Below are positions 1 through 10,983 of a stretch of DNA of 64,000 nt, in pieces. The stretch lies in assembly GCA_030280995.1 (NCBI GenBank), contig JASXTE010000014.1, positions 9,092,656 to 9,156,655 of the forward strand, read 5' to 3'. Source of the stretch: Hemileia vastatrix. Lineage: Eukaryota > Basidiomycota > Pucciniomycetes > Pucciniales > Zaghouaniaceae. The notes beneath the pieces are model-generated. The model saw only the letters and a list, made by a program, of their open reading frames with translations. It searched no databases and was not told the origin of the DNA. Each line of letters begins with the position of its first letter. The first letter of the stretch is position 1. The translations under genes were made by a program, and so were the position numbers.

Positions 1-1589
1 CTACCCTCACTTAAGACAGCTTCAAACCATAATAAAGCAACATCCTTAAATAAAGAAATTAATTTTGATGTTATCTCTTCATCTGGTAACTTATATGAGA
101 ATTTCAAGTTGTCAATTCTTTGAATAAAATGTTGCCAATCAGAGCTGGCTTCCCCATCATAAGTTGGGTACTGATCTATTTTAGGCCAGTTCTTCTGATT
201 GGATTTTATCTCACTAATCTTAGGTAAATTCAACAACTCATTCACTTTTGATAAATGGTCTTGTATTTCTTCCTGCACGGATTTGTGACTTACATTTTCA
301 GATTTGACACTACCACCAGATGGTTTTAATTGTGGTGGTACAGGGAAGGAATGAGATTCACTTTTGCCAATGAAAGGATTATTATTATATTGATTATACT
401 TATGATTATCCTGGTTCATTAGTAGATTGGCAGTTTCAATCTCAACTTTAGTTAATCTTTGTAGCAGCTCAGAGACACTTTGATTTTTCTGTGCAAAAGA
501 TAACTTTGTTCTTGATTCAGTTTTTAATAAGTGTGTTTCATATAATTTTTCTAACTCACAAAATTTGTTTGAAAGGTCATTATATTTATTACTCAATGAA
601 TCATATTTAAGAGTTAGAGACAAATGTTCTTTCTCTAATTCTTTATTACGTGTTGCTAATTGAGAAATGTTCAATGTTAAGGATGAAATTGTATCACTAG
701 TGAGCTTAACTGTCTGTTCCTCACAATCAGTCATTCTATTCCACAATGCTGAAACAATTCTATGGACAGTTGGATTATTGATAAAATATTCCATGTCCTC
801 CTTTTCAATTCTCTCACTCTCCTGTGAACTTCTCATCTCACTAGTAGGTGGTTGCAACTGAGGATTAACTGTATTATCATTGTATATAGTACTGTTATTA
901 TGGACAAAAGACAAGTCAGGTGTATCTACTCTAAAACCTAAATTTCTTAAATCCTCCTCTATTTGTTGTACAGATTTAACATCAATAGAATTATCTATAT
1001 TGTAATTATCAGTATTATGTCTAATCTGAGAGGGTAAGTTACTTACCAAGGGATGGTTGCCAGTCCTGATTTTTGGCGCTTTTTTCCCTTGTAAGGGTGA
1101 GCTGAGGAAGTCAGATGAGGGGGCGGATCCCTGTTGCAACTGTGGCTTGTCCACTGTTGGTGAAACCAGTCCCATTTCCATTTGTCTACCAGGATTTTCT
1201 CCTGGGAGTGAGTGGACCCTCCTTGGGTAGGGGGTTGCTGATTTGATTGACTGGGCTGGCCTCCCTTTAATTCTGCCATTGCCTGATTCATCTGCTGAAA
1301 TCCTAACTTGCAATTGTTTTGCAACTGCTCTACTTCTTTGAACATGAGAGATTTTGATTCCTCCAACTTCAGAACCTGTTTGGCCAGGTGGGAAAGTTGA
1401 TCCTGAAGAGGAGGAGACTTCTTTTTGATAGTTATCTTTTTTAAGAGGGCGTCCTTTTCCTCTATACTCATGCTTTCTGGCTGGGGGTACTGTTGTCCCT
1501 CCATGGTGATGTCCTGGAAAGTTTTTATTAGCTTTAGACCTGGTATTATAAGCAGGCTGTTCACTTACACTATCCTGGGGAGCACTCAT
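1..1589 (-). CDS. gag: Gag (N-terminal part of Gag-Pol) of Ty3/Gypsy element E1, runs off left edge
   Basis: Reading leftwards from an ATG at 1589-1587 (MSAPQDS...), one frame stays open to base 1, at least 529 codons. The first about 185 residues are basic and low complexity. A heptad-rich stretch follows at about 650-450. The segment at 220-1 matches the capsid region of the other elements here (QKNWP.., QYPTYDG, SSDW, KLPDEE, LLWFEAVL). The same region in E4 lies upstream of the zinc knuckle, so the rest of gag and pol should lie left of the window. I found no stop or frameshift in my hand translation, unlike every other gag here except the part of E6 not visible. The start was chosen because it is the first ATG after the leader and has a splice donor seven codons in, as in E4. 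Gag forms the virus-like particle. Capsid homology is seen; activity is inferred. Confidence 0.8.
   Translation of the reverse strand, partial: MSAPQDSVSEQPAYNTRSKANKNFPGHHHGGTTVPPARKHEYRGKGRPLKKDNYQKEVSSSSGSTFPPGQTGSEVGGIKISHVQRSRAVAKQLQVRISADESGNGRIKGRPAQSIKSATPYPRRVHSLPGENPGRQMEMGLVSPTVDKPQLQQGSAPSSDFLSSPLQGKKAPKIRTGNHPLVSNLPSQIRHNTDNYNIDNSIDVKSVQQIEEDLRNLGFRVDTPDLSFVHNNSTIYNDNTVNPQLQPPTSEMRSSQESERIEKEDMEYFINNPTVHRIVSALWNRMTDCEEQTVKLTSDTISSLTLNISQLATRNKELEKEHLSLTLKYDSLSNKYNDLSNKFCELEKLYETHLLKTESRTKLSFAQKNQSVSELLQRLTKVEIETANLLMNQDNHKYNQYNNNPFIGKSESHSFPVPPQLKPSGGSVKSENVSHKSVQEEIQDHLSKVNELLNLPKISEIKSNQKNWPKIDQYPTYDGEASSDWQHFIQRIDNLKFSYKLPDEEITSKLISLFKDVALLWFEAVLSEG
1043..1589 (-). CDS. Overlapping alternative-frame protein of E1 (ORF A), predicted spliced product
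   Basis: Joining 1589-1569 to 1513-1043 across a 55-nt GTAAGT...TTTCCAG intron moves translation out of the gag frame into a frame open for 157 codons, ending TGG TAA at 1043. The predicted protein is about 163 aa. It has an acidic start (MEGQQYPQPESMSIEEKDAL), a coiled-coil-like stretch (LSHLAKQVLKLEES, LMFKEVEQLQNN), a KWKWDW motif and a basic HPYKGKKRQK end. Alternative-frame products of R2, R4, E4 and E5 have the same order of parts. The gag frame is open through the same bases, so both frames carry sequence. I recognise no known domain. Splicing is inferred; the two open frames and conserved donor/acceptor are seen. It could also be made by internal initiation. Confidence 0.55.
1514..1568 (-). 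other. Predicted 55-nt frame-changing intron in E1 gag
   Basis: The donor is AGT|GTAAGT (1568 leftwards) and the acceptor TTTCCAG|GAC (ends 1514). Length 55 is 1 mod 3, so retention gives Gag and removal gives ORF A. The position and GA-starting second exon match the 58-nt counterparts in R2 (10065-10122), E4 (29156-29213) and E5 (44262-44319). Confidence 0.5.
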
Positions 1590-2100
1590 ATTGTTCAGAA
1601 TAACAATATTTTACGTCTACAAAAGGAAAAAACTCTGTGGAATTAGTAGACAAATAATATTAGCAATTATATTACTAATAAAAAAGCAATGGAGCTTACC
1701 CTGAATTTATATCTTTATTTATTTAAATAAAATATAAGAAAAATTCGAAAAAATCTGTTAAAAATATAATAATAAGTTTAACTAGACCTCTATAAGGGTG
1801 AATAATTAGCTTACCAAGCTTTAGCCAAATACCAATTTAATTGGGTGTTATATTGGTGTCCAAATACCAAGTGAAATTGGGTTTATATTGGGTACAGTTA
1901 CTACTGTAAATATCTAATTTTTATGATAAAAAATTAGTACAATTATTTTAAGGGTTCTTTTCCGCAATCAATGAGCTATGATGACCCACTAATATGCAGC
2001 AGACCCAAATATTTGGTTAATTTTGAGTTGTACTAAGGTAAAAATCACGTCCCAAGGCTTATACTAAATAATAAGTAAAATATAAGGAAAGACCCCCAAT
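1590..2100 (-). other. 5' leader of E1
   Basis: This AT-rich untranslated stretch lies between the LTR and the gag ATG. The bases next to the LTR read, on the element strand, ATTGGGGGTCTTTCC (2099 leftwards). E4 and E5 have a near-identical string in the same place, so this is the candidate primer-binding site. I could not match it to a tRNA. The TTGAC/TCCTG leader repeats of E4 and E5 are not evident. Confidence 0.5.
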
Positions 2101-3277
2101 TGTCAGTATAGTCTAATATATAAGTATGATATAATAGTGTTATTTTATGGTCCTACTACTTATTAATAAATGATTTAGTTTTTAAACCTCAGGGGAAGAC
2201 TAATAGAATAGTTATACTCAAATAAAACTCACAATACTTGGATTTAAATGCGTGCTAGTGGTGGAAAATAGAAGAATAAAATATAGTTATAGCTATTATA
2301 AAGATAATATCAATTTATAAGGGCTTTATAATATATTTCTGAATACTAATAATTGTAGTTTAGTGTTTGTTTGAAGTGTACTAATTGAATGATTATAATA
2401 AACCGTCAAAATCCCTCCTTACTTATACCCAAATCCACTGGAGTGCACAGACCTTCAATCCAGATGATGTCACTGCTATCCCCGGCAATTACAGCACTGT
2501 GAGGGCCCATCACCTCCCCATGGCGTCCACTTCAAGAAGTTTCAACACCCAGACCTCCAGTAAGGACACTCCATCACTATTAATAATAACACAGAGTCAT
2601 ACCATAAATAGAAAACCCAGATAAAAGCGGATACCATAAAGAAACAGGTAAAATAAATGATCAAAAAGAGATTTAATGAAACTAAAAGCATATAAAGGGA
2701 ACAAATAAAATGTCCAAGCCCCCAATAACATCCCCAAGCATCCACATTAACCCAAAAACATCTTTCCAACCCATAAATCCGTGAATAACCATCCAAGGAA
2801 GTAATTTTAGTTGTCCAAACTGGGTGTATGCGCCTGATATAGGTGTCTATGCTTCTGTAGGCGTTGTGAGTCCACTGATTTCGTCCATATGACCTAAAAT
2901 AAGCAGAAAAACAAAGGTTATAGGCTATTAAGGGGCTAAAACCCACTTATATACCTAAATATACATAATATACTGCATATTTCACTGAATATGAGATTTA
3001 TGTATACATATAAGCTTATGTATGTCAATAATTACTTCATATCACTTAAGATAAGTATATTATGACTCCATTAACACCTTAATAAGTATTATTAGGCCAT
3101 GGATAAGCTATTTAAACTATTATAAATTATATAATAGAATAATAATTATATATATATATAATAAAATAATATATATTATTATTTTAACCTTATTTTTAAG
3201 ATATAAGCTTAATCTAGTTAAGGTTATCTTATTTTAAGCATAAGAAATACTCAGTCCTAAGGATATTTAGGCTGAAA
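2101..3277 (-). repeat. 5' LTR of E1 (family C, about 1.18 kb)
   Basis: On the plus strand the LTR begins TGTCAGTATAG at 2101 and ends GGCTGAAA at 3277, one base from the TG...GGCTGACA pattern of the other LTRs. The E1 leader and gag follow on its left, so it is a 5' LTR of a minus-strand element. It interrupts an older pol remnant whose reading resumes at 3278 (VK, MKLSLYLP). The other LTR is outside the window, so no target-site duplication can be tested. Short minus- and plus-strand open frames inside it look fortuitous. Confidence 0.75.
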
Positions 3278-3704
3278 TGAACTATGACTGGTAAAAGATG
3301 ATATGAAACTTTCATTATATTTACCATTTACAGAAATACCACCTAGTTTAAAGAACAAACTATATTCTGCTTCACCCAAAAAGAGAAAAGATATTGAGGA
3401 CAATATCTCTACCCTTTTAAAAATTAATATTATTGAAAAGGTAGTTGAAACACCTAAATATTGTGTTATCTCACCTGTGTTAATTTCTTATGAGAAAGAC
3501 AAAGCCAGGTTATGTGGTGATTATAGAGCATTAAATACTTATACAGTAGATGATATCTATCTTTTAGCAAGTATTAGAACTATCCATGCTACCTTAAAGG
3601 GTGCTATATATATCAGATTTATAGATGGTAATAAAGGAAATCACCAGGTACCAGTTGAGAAGAACTCCCAGAATTTTAAAATGATTGCTACTCATATGGG
3701 TATT
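3278..3704 (+). pseudogene. Ty3/Gypsy pol remnant R1, reverse transcriptase part 1
   Basis: Reads like the protease-RT linker and N-terminal RT of E4: MKLSLYLPFTEIPPSLK, KRKDIEDNISTLLK, EKVVETPKYCVISPVLI, KARLCGDYRALNTYTVDDIY, then IATHMGI. It is cut on the left by the E1 LTR and on the right by the solo LTR, inside the codons for HMGI|YK. Changes such as NFLMI to NFKMI and the lost PLPR motif show decay. It continues at 5204. Confidence 0.8.
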
Positions 3705-5203
3705 TGTCAGCCTTTATATCCCCAGGACTGAGTAAAAAGTACTTATAGGTTATGTTAAACACATGAACTATACATGGGAATAATAATTAAGAGTACACAA
3801 ACAGTATACATAAGTAAAATTATGATAATGTACAAAATATGCCATTATAACACCTTATATACATGCATATATCCACCTTTTATAAGTCTTATGTAGTTAA
3901 TATTAAGTTGGAATATGTTAGAGTAATCTTAAGAACCTTAAGTATTAGGCTAAATAATTTTAAAGTACACTTAAAGCTGTTATTTTCACTGTTTTATGCA
4001 AAAAACAAGAAATGCGCTTTATTTCACTTAAAAGTTGACTATATGCACTATAAAATTGAGAATATCAAAAATGCGCTTTGACAAATCAATTTGTCTCATT
4101 TGGGAGTATTGATTTGGCTATTTTAATGTATAAAAATAATACTTTTCAATTTTGGGGTTTTTTATGCCAGAAATGGCTTCTGTGTACTGGCCACATACTG
4201 CCTGCTTTTTTCCCATGTAAATAGCTTCATTTTTAGCAAAGTTAGCTTTTTCACACTATAATTACCCCACATTCTACGCCCACTGTGGGAAACACACTAA
4301 AATAGGCGACAGGCGCTTATTTAGTGTCCTAGCTTAATTAATAATGCATTGACCCTGTTTATATGCACTAATTTCATTAACAACCTCACTCTTGGCGTCT
4401 TATTTTATCACCACGTTTAAATTCGCCTAATTTTAGTCAAGGATTTACCCGTGCAAGCGCCTGCCAAGGACTGCATGTAGTTACCCCACATCTCACGCTC
4501 TTTTTTGAGTTTTTGGGTGGTTTCTCAGTCAATATTGGTTATTTTTGGATGGGAATTTCACGTAGTATAATGTCAGGATAAGCCCCTCCGTTTCTACAGT
4601 TAATCCCCCTTATTATTAAGCTATTATTAACCTGAAAAAGTCTCCTTTAGTCTTTTATATTATTTTTTTATACGCGTATACTCTCTTTTTGTCTTTTTCT
4701 TTAATTTTGATGGATTTCCCTTATTATTACAGGATTTTGATGGTTGTTCCTTGTCTAATTATGTCATGGGTTATTAGGGATGTTTATGGGAAGGTCTATT
4801 AGTTTTTTTGAGGCGTCCTTAACTGTTTATTGGATGGTACATCAAGGGAAATATTGGGAAATTCAGTGTGTATAAAAGGAGGAGGTTTTAGGGTCTTGTT
4901 TCTACATTCTTTATCATTTATAATTTACCAATATAACCAAATAAATTACAATACATATCAATTAGTACTTTTATAAGACTTTTGAATAGTATCTGAAATA
5001 TAAAATCTATTTTTCTACCAACTACAAAGATTGTAAGCCATATATAAAAATAGTGAGAATTATATTACTGAGACCTTTAATTTTGATTATATTTTACTAC
5101 TTATTGGATTTAGATTACAGTATTCATATAGGACCATTAAAATCTTCTAGAAAACTGACCATTCAATCTAGTTCACGTCTTTGTACTTGACCTCAGCCTG
5201 ACA
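3705..5203 (+). repeat. Solo LTR, family B (1499 bp)
   Basis: It starts TGTCAGCC at 3705 and ends GCCTGACA at 5203. It matches, inverted, the 1500-bp LTR of E6 at 60655-62154 over its whole length. It sits in the RT coding sequence of R1. The flanks are GTATT (3700-3704) and GTTTT (5204-5208), a 5-bp target-site duplication with one substitution. No internal element sequence remains, so it is best explained by LTR-LTR recombination. A TATA-like TATAAAA lies at 4871-4877. Confidence 0.85.
4871..4877 (+). promoter_or_regulatory. TATA-like box in solo LTR
   Basis: TATAAAA followed by a purine-rich GGAGGAGG stretch, at the position equivalent to the TATA-like motif of the E6 LTR (minus strand, 60981-60987). 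Confidence 0.4.
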
Positions 5204-5702
5204 GTTTTTATAAGTGTGTTAGGATGCCATTTGGCCACAAAAATTCCCCTTAAGGTTTTCAAAAATTATGGATAATACATTCAATCAAGAAATATTTGAG
5301 GGATGGCTGATGGTTTACATTGATGATATCATCATATTCTCCAAATAATTTGAGGACAACCATAACCACCTATGTCAAGTCTTTTATAAAATAGATGAGA
5401 TAAATAGGACACTTGCCTTGAAAAAATGCAAAATTGGCTTTCATTCCTTGAAAGTAATTGGTCATGTTATCTCAGGATTACAGATATGTGTTGACCAAAA
5501 CAAAGTGGCAGCCATAATAGGGGTAAAAGCTCCTACTACAGTTAGAGAGCTCCAAAGTTTCTTGGGAATGTGTGGATACCATAGACAATATATTAAAAAA
5601 TATTAGGTCATAGAATTACCCCTAGCCCAATTCACTAGTAAAGATGTTGCTTTTATCTGGAACAGTGAAAGTAAAAGAGCTTTTAACACTATGAAATTGT
5701 CA
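5204..5702 (+). pseudogene. Ty3/Gypsy pol remnant R1, reverse transcriptase part 2
   Basis: Continues R1 after the solo LTR: VRMPFGHKNSP, the QEIFEGWLMVYIDDIIIFS active-site block with YIDD at about 5318-5329, KKCKIGFHSLKVIGHV, VRELQSFLGMCGYHRQYIKK, then the start of the RNase H linker. In-frame stops include TAA after FSK (about 5346) and TAG at 5604. At about 5697-5703 the plus-strand sequence stops and minus-strand R2 begins, with a few bases of possible microhomology. No function expected. Confidence 0.75.
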
Positions 5703-7860
5703 GTTGGTGATGGGCGGTAGAAAGTTTCAGATCAAGACCACAAACATCCATCAGAGAAATCCAAAATTCAGATGTAAATTTAGGGTCTCTGTCAGAGATT
5801 GGTAACCTTGATAACATATCCACATTATAGTGAACAATACCAGCCCTTTGAATAATTTTCATTCTCCCTTTGTATTCCTGAACAGCTAACTGCCATCTAA
5901 ACATATGTCAGTTAGGTGTTTTCAAGTATAAAAGGAATTTAACTACACTACAGTCAGTGAAAAATTCAGATTTTTGGTCATCAGGTAATAATTTAACTTT
6001 TCTAGAGCCCACACTAAGGCTAAACATTCAAGATGAGTGGCACTATACTTCAATTCACTATTTCTCAAGATTCTTGAAATTTAAAGAATTAATGCTTCTG
6101 ATACTTTATCATTCATCACTTTTTTTGATGGAGGGCAGCACCAAGGCCAATTCAACTGGAATAAGTGTACAAAAAAATGGTTGATTAAAGTCAGCTAAAG
6201 CAAGAATTGGTGCTGACATCAAACAGTCTTTCATAGTGTCAAAATATCTCTGTATTTCACTATTCAAGACAAAAGTAACATCCTTTCTAGTCAGTTGGGT
6301 AAGAGGTAATGCTATGACTTAGTAATTTTTAATATACTGACTATAGTATCCACACATTCCCAAATACTCTGGAGCTCTCTAACTGTGGTAGGAGCCTTCA
6401 CCTGATGTATGGCTGCCACTTTGTTTTGGTCAACACATATCTGTAACCCTGATACAACATGACCAAGCACTTTAAGGGAATGAAAATAAAATTTACATTT
6501 CTTCAAAGAAAGTGTCATATTTATTTCATCCATTTTGTGGAAAACTTTACACAGGTTGTTAAGACGGTCCTCAAATGTTTTTGAGAATATAATGATATCT
6601 TCAATATAAACCATCAGCCATCCTTCAATTATCTCTTGATGGAATGTGTTATCCATAACTTTTTGAAAAACCAAAGGGGCATTTTTAGGGCCAAATGGCA
6701 TCCTAATATACTTATAAATACCCATATGAGAAGAAATCATCAGAAAATTCTGGGAATTCTTCTCAACAGGTACCTGGTGATATTCCTTGTTACCATACAG
6801 ACAGCTGATATATTTAGCACCTTGTAAGCTGGTATGTATAGAGCTAATTCTAGGTAAAGGGTAGATATCATCATCAGTATAAGTATTTAAGGCTCTTTAA
6901 TCACCACTTAACCTGGATTTATCTTTCTCATAAGAAATTAGGACAGGTGAGATAATACAATATTTAGGTGTCTCAACTACCTTTTTAAAAATATTCATTT
7001 TCAAAAGGGTAGAGATATTAACCTCAATATCTTTTCTTTTTGTGGGAGAAGCAGGAGAAGGCTTCTTCTTCAAACTAGGTTGTATGTCAGTTAATGTAGA
7101 AGATAATGAAAGTTTCATTTCTTCCTTAACTAATCCTAGTTCATGTGACCCATGAGCAAAGGCCATAGGAAAAGATTTTATCAATTTAATGATGGAATCT
7201 TTATCATCACCAGAAAGTTTTTCTCCAAAAGAAGCATTGTCAATTTAAGACATAAGGGAATGCATTTCCTTTTTAGATATTTGTTTATATTGAATCACAG
7301 AATTACATGTATTCAATTCTGGGTTTAAAAATTTTTTGGGGGAGGAGATCTTAAATTTTCTCTTCCCATTTGTTTCCATTGTGAAGCATTCATTTGAAGG
7401 ATCCAATTTTATGCCATATTTGGTTAAAATGTCATTTCTTATAATAAACCAACTGCTCAAGTTATCATTTTTCATGACAACAAAATCACCAATAGCCCTT
7501 ACAAAACCATGGTTATATTTAAAAAACACTGTGGCTTTGTATTTACCGATGGGGGACAAAACAGAGCCATAACCTCTCCAATTTTCAAAAATGATAGCAA
7601 TCAGTTTTAATTTATAGTCCTGATCCACTGAAGTAAGTGCTTTTTTAGATACTACACTTCCTCCAGCTCCAGAATCCAGAACAACTTCAATGCTGATTCC
7701 ATTGATCAAGACTGGTGCTTTGAGAGGGTCAATAACTATTGAGCTATCCTCAATGTTCCTTATGATTTCAGCATCCCCAACTGTAGATAAATCATTATTA
7801 TCAATATCAATAGTATTTAAAAAATGAATATCTTCTTCCAGCGTCAATATTTCTTGTTGA
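5700..7860 (-). pseudogene. pol remnant of element R2 (protease, RT, RNase H, stub of integrase)
   Basis: Read leftwards, this gives a protease segment (VVLDSGAGGSVVS at about 7690-7640), RT with RMPFGPKNAPLVFQ and a mutated active site YIEDIIIFS in place of YIDD (about 6615-6590), KFYFHSLKVLGHVVSGLQ, and RNase H pieces to VDMLSRLP. The frame then jumps directly to the integrase core string SDRDPKFTSEFW at about 5795. An internal deletion of roughly 0.7 kb (by comparison with E4) therefore removed the HHCC domain and the first catalytic Asp. The rest of integrase and the chromodomain are missing. Stops and frameshifts occur throughout. Confidence 0.8.
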
Positions 7861-10195
7861 GATTCATATGAAATATTTCTGGCACAATCACTTGAAGTAT
7901 CATCCAGTGCTATTGTGTCATCAGCCTGCTCCTCAGTTTGTCTAAAAAGATTTATCTTCTTGTCACAAACATGGCCTTTCTAACAAGGCTTGTTGCACTT
8001 GAAGCAAGTGTTTTTTGCATACTTTTTAGGTTCAAAAGGGGCAGAAGGTTTTCCAACCTTTTCCAGAGGTTTCTGTTGGTAAGTGGAGGTTTTCTCCAAA
8101 GGGGTTCTATGAATGAATCTTCTGAAATCATACTTGTTGTTTAGAAGGCTCTCATTACAAGTATTAATTAAGGAAGAAGGTTTCCTGGAGAGCTCAGTCC
8201 TAGCCACTATCAAATCTCTCAAAGACATTGGTAATTTATAAAGGATCCTGTCCTTCCATAGCTCAAACTCCATATTTGGGTCCATTGCCCTCAAGATTTC
8301 TAAAAGTTTCATTAAGAAATCAATAGGTTAATCAGTTGAAGAGCTATATCTAGCTTCCTCATACTGCCTTTGTTCAGCCATCCTAAACTTGGAGCCACCG
8401 AATTGTGCTTTAATCAATTTTTTCCAATATTCCCATGAGTAGTCATTCCTATCCAGTAGAAGAGATTCATACCACATAAGGGATACATTGGTAAACAAAG
8501 AAAATAACTTAGACACAATTTTCTCATCTGGGAGTTTTTAAGAATTTTTTAAGTAATCAATTCTGCAAATGAATTTCTGCCAATAAGAAGAAGAATCACC
8601 ATAAAATGTTGGATACTGGTCAATTCTTGGCTGATTCTTTTGAATTGAAGGAGTCTCCTTAGTATGAGCTTGTTTCTGAGTAAGAAGCAGCTGTAACTTC
8701 TCAAATTGTGCAGTAATCTTGTTGTTTAATTCTTCTGTTGACAATCCTGGTGCATCATCAATTTTGATGGAAACTCAGTGGTATCAACAGGAATTTCTGA
8801 ATCTAATTTTACTTTTGATGAACTAGCAACAGGTAAACTTGAAACATCCTGTACCATATGTTCCTTCAAAGAAATTTCAGAATATTTCTATCATTAAACA
8901 ATGAATTTAATTTTTCTTCAATGGTTGTTAGTCTGGGTTTCACTCTTGGAAGACTAGATAAACTCTCATTGATTTTTGCAAAAGATAACTGGGTTTTATT
9001 TTGAAAAGATGAATAATGATCACTCAGTCTTTTCAGGTTCATCTTATCTACCTCTAGCTCCTGGAAACAGGCAGACACAGTATCTTGTAGTTTAGTTAAA
9101 TCATTTTTGATATTTTTCCATAAAGCAACTTTCTTTTCATGAGTTGCTTTTTAATGAAACAAATCATCAGAAACTCTCTGTAACTCACTCCTTCATGCTT
9201 GATAACCCTTTTCAGTTAATAAACTATTATATTTCTGAGTTAATTGAATGGTGTTTATGATATGATTTTGTTTAGCTATAATATCTCTCAAATATTCATC
9301 ATTAATTTTTGCTACATCTTGAGTGTTTCTCAATAAAGAAACAGAGTAAATTTCCAGATTCTCATAAAACTCAGGCTCGAGTGTTTAATCAATAATAGCC
9401 ATATCAGGATTCATCATTGAAGTAGCAATTAAAACTAAAGGATTAGATACATTATAAAATTGAGTGATTTGTCTACTCTTATTAACCTCCACTGGTCTCA
9501 TAGTTTAATCCCCTCTGACAGAATTACCTGAAGGAACAGGATCAGTAAAAAGAAATGGTACTTGAGATTCAATAGAGGGACTTACCAAGGCTTGGGCAAG
9601 ATCTGAATATTTTTTTTCTTTTTCTGCCTCCTTGATAAGGGTGAGGATGTGTTGGGTTGAATTGACTGGGTCTTGACGGACCTGCCTGAGGTATCTGAGG
9701 TTTCTGCTGTTGAGACAGATAATCCCACTGGGTGTTTAACCAATCCCACTGCCACTTTGGCACTTCCACTATATCTGGTTTCTGGGGAGCCAATTGTGGA
9801 AGATCCCTGGGAGGAGAAGGTCTCCTCTTCACTTGAAGAAAGGCATCTATTATTCTTATCTTTTCTTCTAGTAAGTCTATTCTTGCTCTCAGGATTAAGT
9901 TTTCTGTCCTCAGTTCCTTTATGTGGGTGAATACTTTCTTTACTTGCTGAGGTAAAGGAATTTCTTTTGAAGCCTTTGGGAAGTCCTTTTGGGGGGTTGA
10001 TTGTAGGATTTTGTTCTTGGGCATTTGTCTCTACCAGAATCTCCACTTCCTCCATTTCCACATCCTGATTGGTTCAATGATTTATTAATTTGAGCCGATT
10101 TTGTAGTTAAAGGAGAACTCACAGAAGTAGCCTCATAATAATCAATCAGATTTAATTCCTCATCACGTGCATTAGAAACACCTTGGTCAGTCGTT
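7861..10195 (-). pseudogene. gag remnant of element R2
   Basis: The knuckle region is decayed (CFKCNKP at about 8010 followed by TGT then stop). Capsid blocks are recognisable (KLPMSLRDLIVARTE, AQFGGSKFRMA, PTFYGDSSSYWQKFICRID). A heptad-rich N-terminal region spans about 9080-8870 and helical sequence continues to 9500. The initiator ATG appears as ACG at about 10193. Multiple stops and small indels break the frame. Both overlapping frames of the E1/E4 type remain partly open between 10061 and 9569. Confidence 0.75.
9569..10064 (-). pseudogene. ORF A remnant in R2 (alternative frame)
   Basis: After the acceptor CAATCAG|GATGTGG (exon starts 10064) the predicted exon encodes an acidic start (VEMEEVEILVE). 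After a one-base shift come PLPQQVKKVFTHIKELRTEN, LRARIDLLEEKIR, PPRDLPQLAPQ, KWQWDWLNTQWDYL and HPYQGGRKRKK. These blocks line up with ORF A of E1, E4 and E5. The 58-nt intron with GTGAGT donor is at 10065-10122. Confidence 0.5.
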
Positions 10196-10983
10196 AATTT
10201 AAATTTAACCTGAAGTGAGGGAAGGAAACAATAAGATGATTTTGTTTTATTTTTTCTTTTAAAAGAATATATAATTCTTCAGGACAAAAATCAACTGAAA
10301 ATAATAATCAATTATTTATTAATTCAAAAGTATCTTATAACCAGGATTAAAAGAAAAAAACTGAAGAAAACTAATTAATTTATGATAATTATCAGGATTT
10401 AAATCAAATAAAAGATATTTAATTATCAGGACTTAATTTCAACTGAAATAATTTAATATAATTTATTTTTTTATTAATTATTAAAATTTATTGTCAGGAA
10501 AATTTGTCAACTAGAACAAAAAAAATATAATTTATCAGGACAAAGTCAACTGAAATATATAATTAATTTAAAAAAAATTTATTACTTCTAGAACTAAGAA
10601 CAAAATGGCTCTATCTTTTCAACTAGGAAAAAATAAAAAAAAAAATTTTAATTAACCAGACACCTCCCCCTGTAAAATGAGCAAATTAATGCCACTTACA
10701 GAGTGCTGAGTAAAAGGAACTATGTAGAGTATGAAGAGTGCAAAGTGAACCATGAATAGTAATCAATAATTACCACAAAAATATATAACTATAGTTAATA
10801 TATAAGCCTAAGTTTTGGAGCGCGGTTAGATTCCTGTTTGCAGCAAAAAATAAGTCACGTAATTGATGACGTTCATGGTTTTTGTTGCCCACTCGTCCTT
10901 ATTGGTACCTCAATGGCAATGGTCCCACACTCTCCTGCCTCAAGATAACAATGCGCCGTCAAAGATAAGGAAAGGCCGCCAAC
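10196..10983 (-). other. 5' leader of R2
   Basis: AT-rich leader with degenerate repeats related to those of E4: element-strand TTGAC/TTGAA...TCCTG units on the plus strand as CAGGA...GTCAACT at about 10280-10660. It also carries an antisense tRNA T-arm-like stretch (plus strand GGTTAGATTCC near 10824). The LTR-proximal bases read GTTGGCGGCCTTTCC on the element strand (10983 leftwards), related to the E1, E4 and E5 candidate primer-binding site. Confidence 0.45.

Noticed and set aside
1075..1095. Minus-1 ribosomal frameshift site (A AAA AAG in E1) as the way to reach or leave ORF A
   Set aside because: The heptamer is present in E1, but E4 and E5 have no matching heptamer at that place, while the intron is conserved. 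It is kept only as an alternative.
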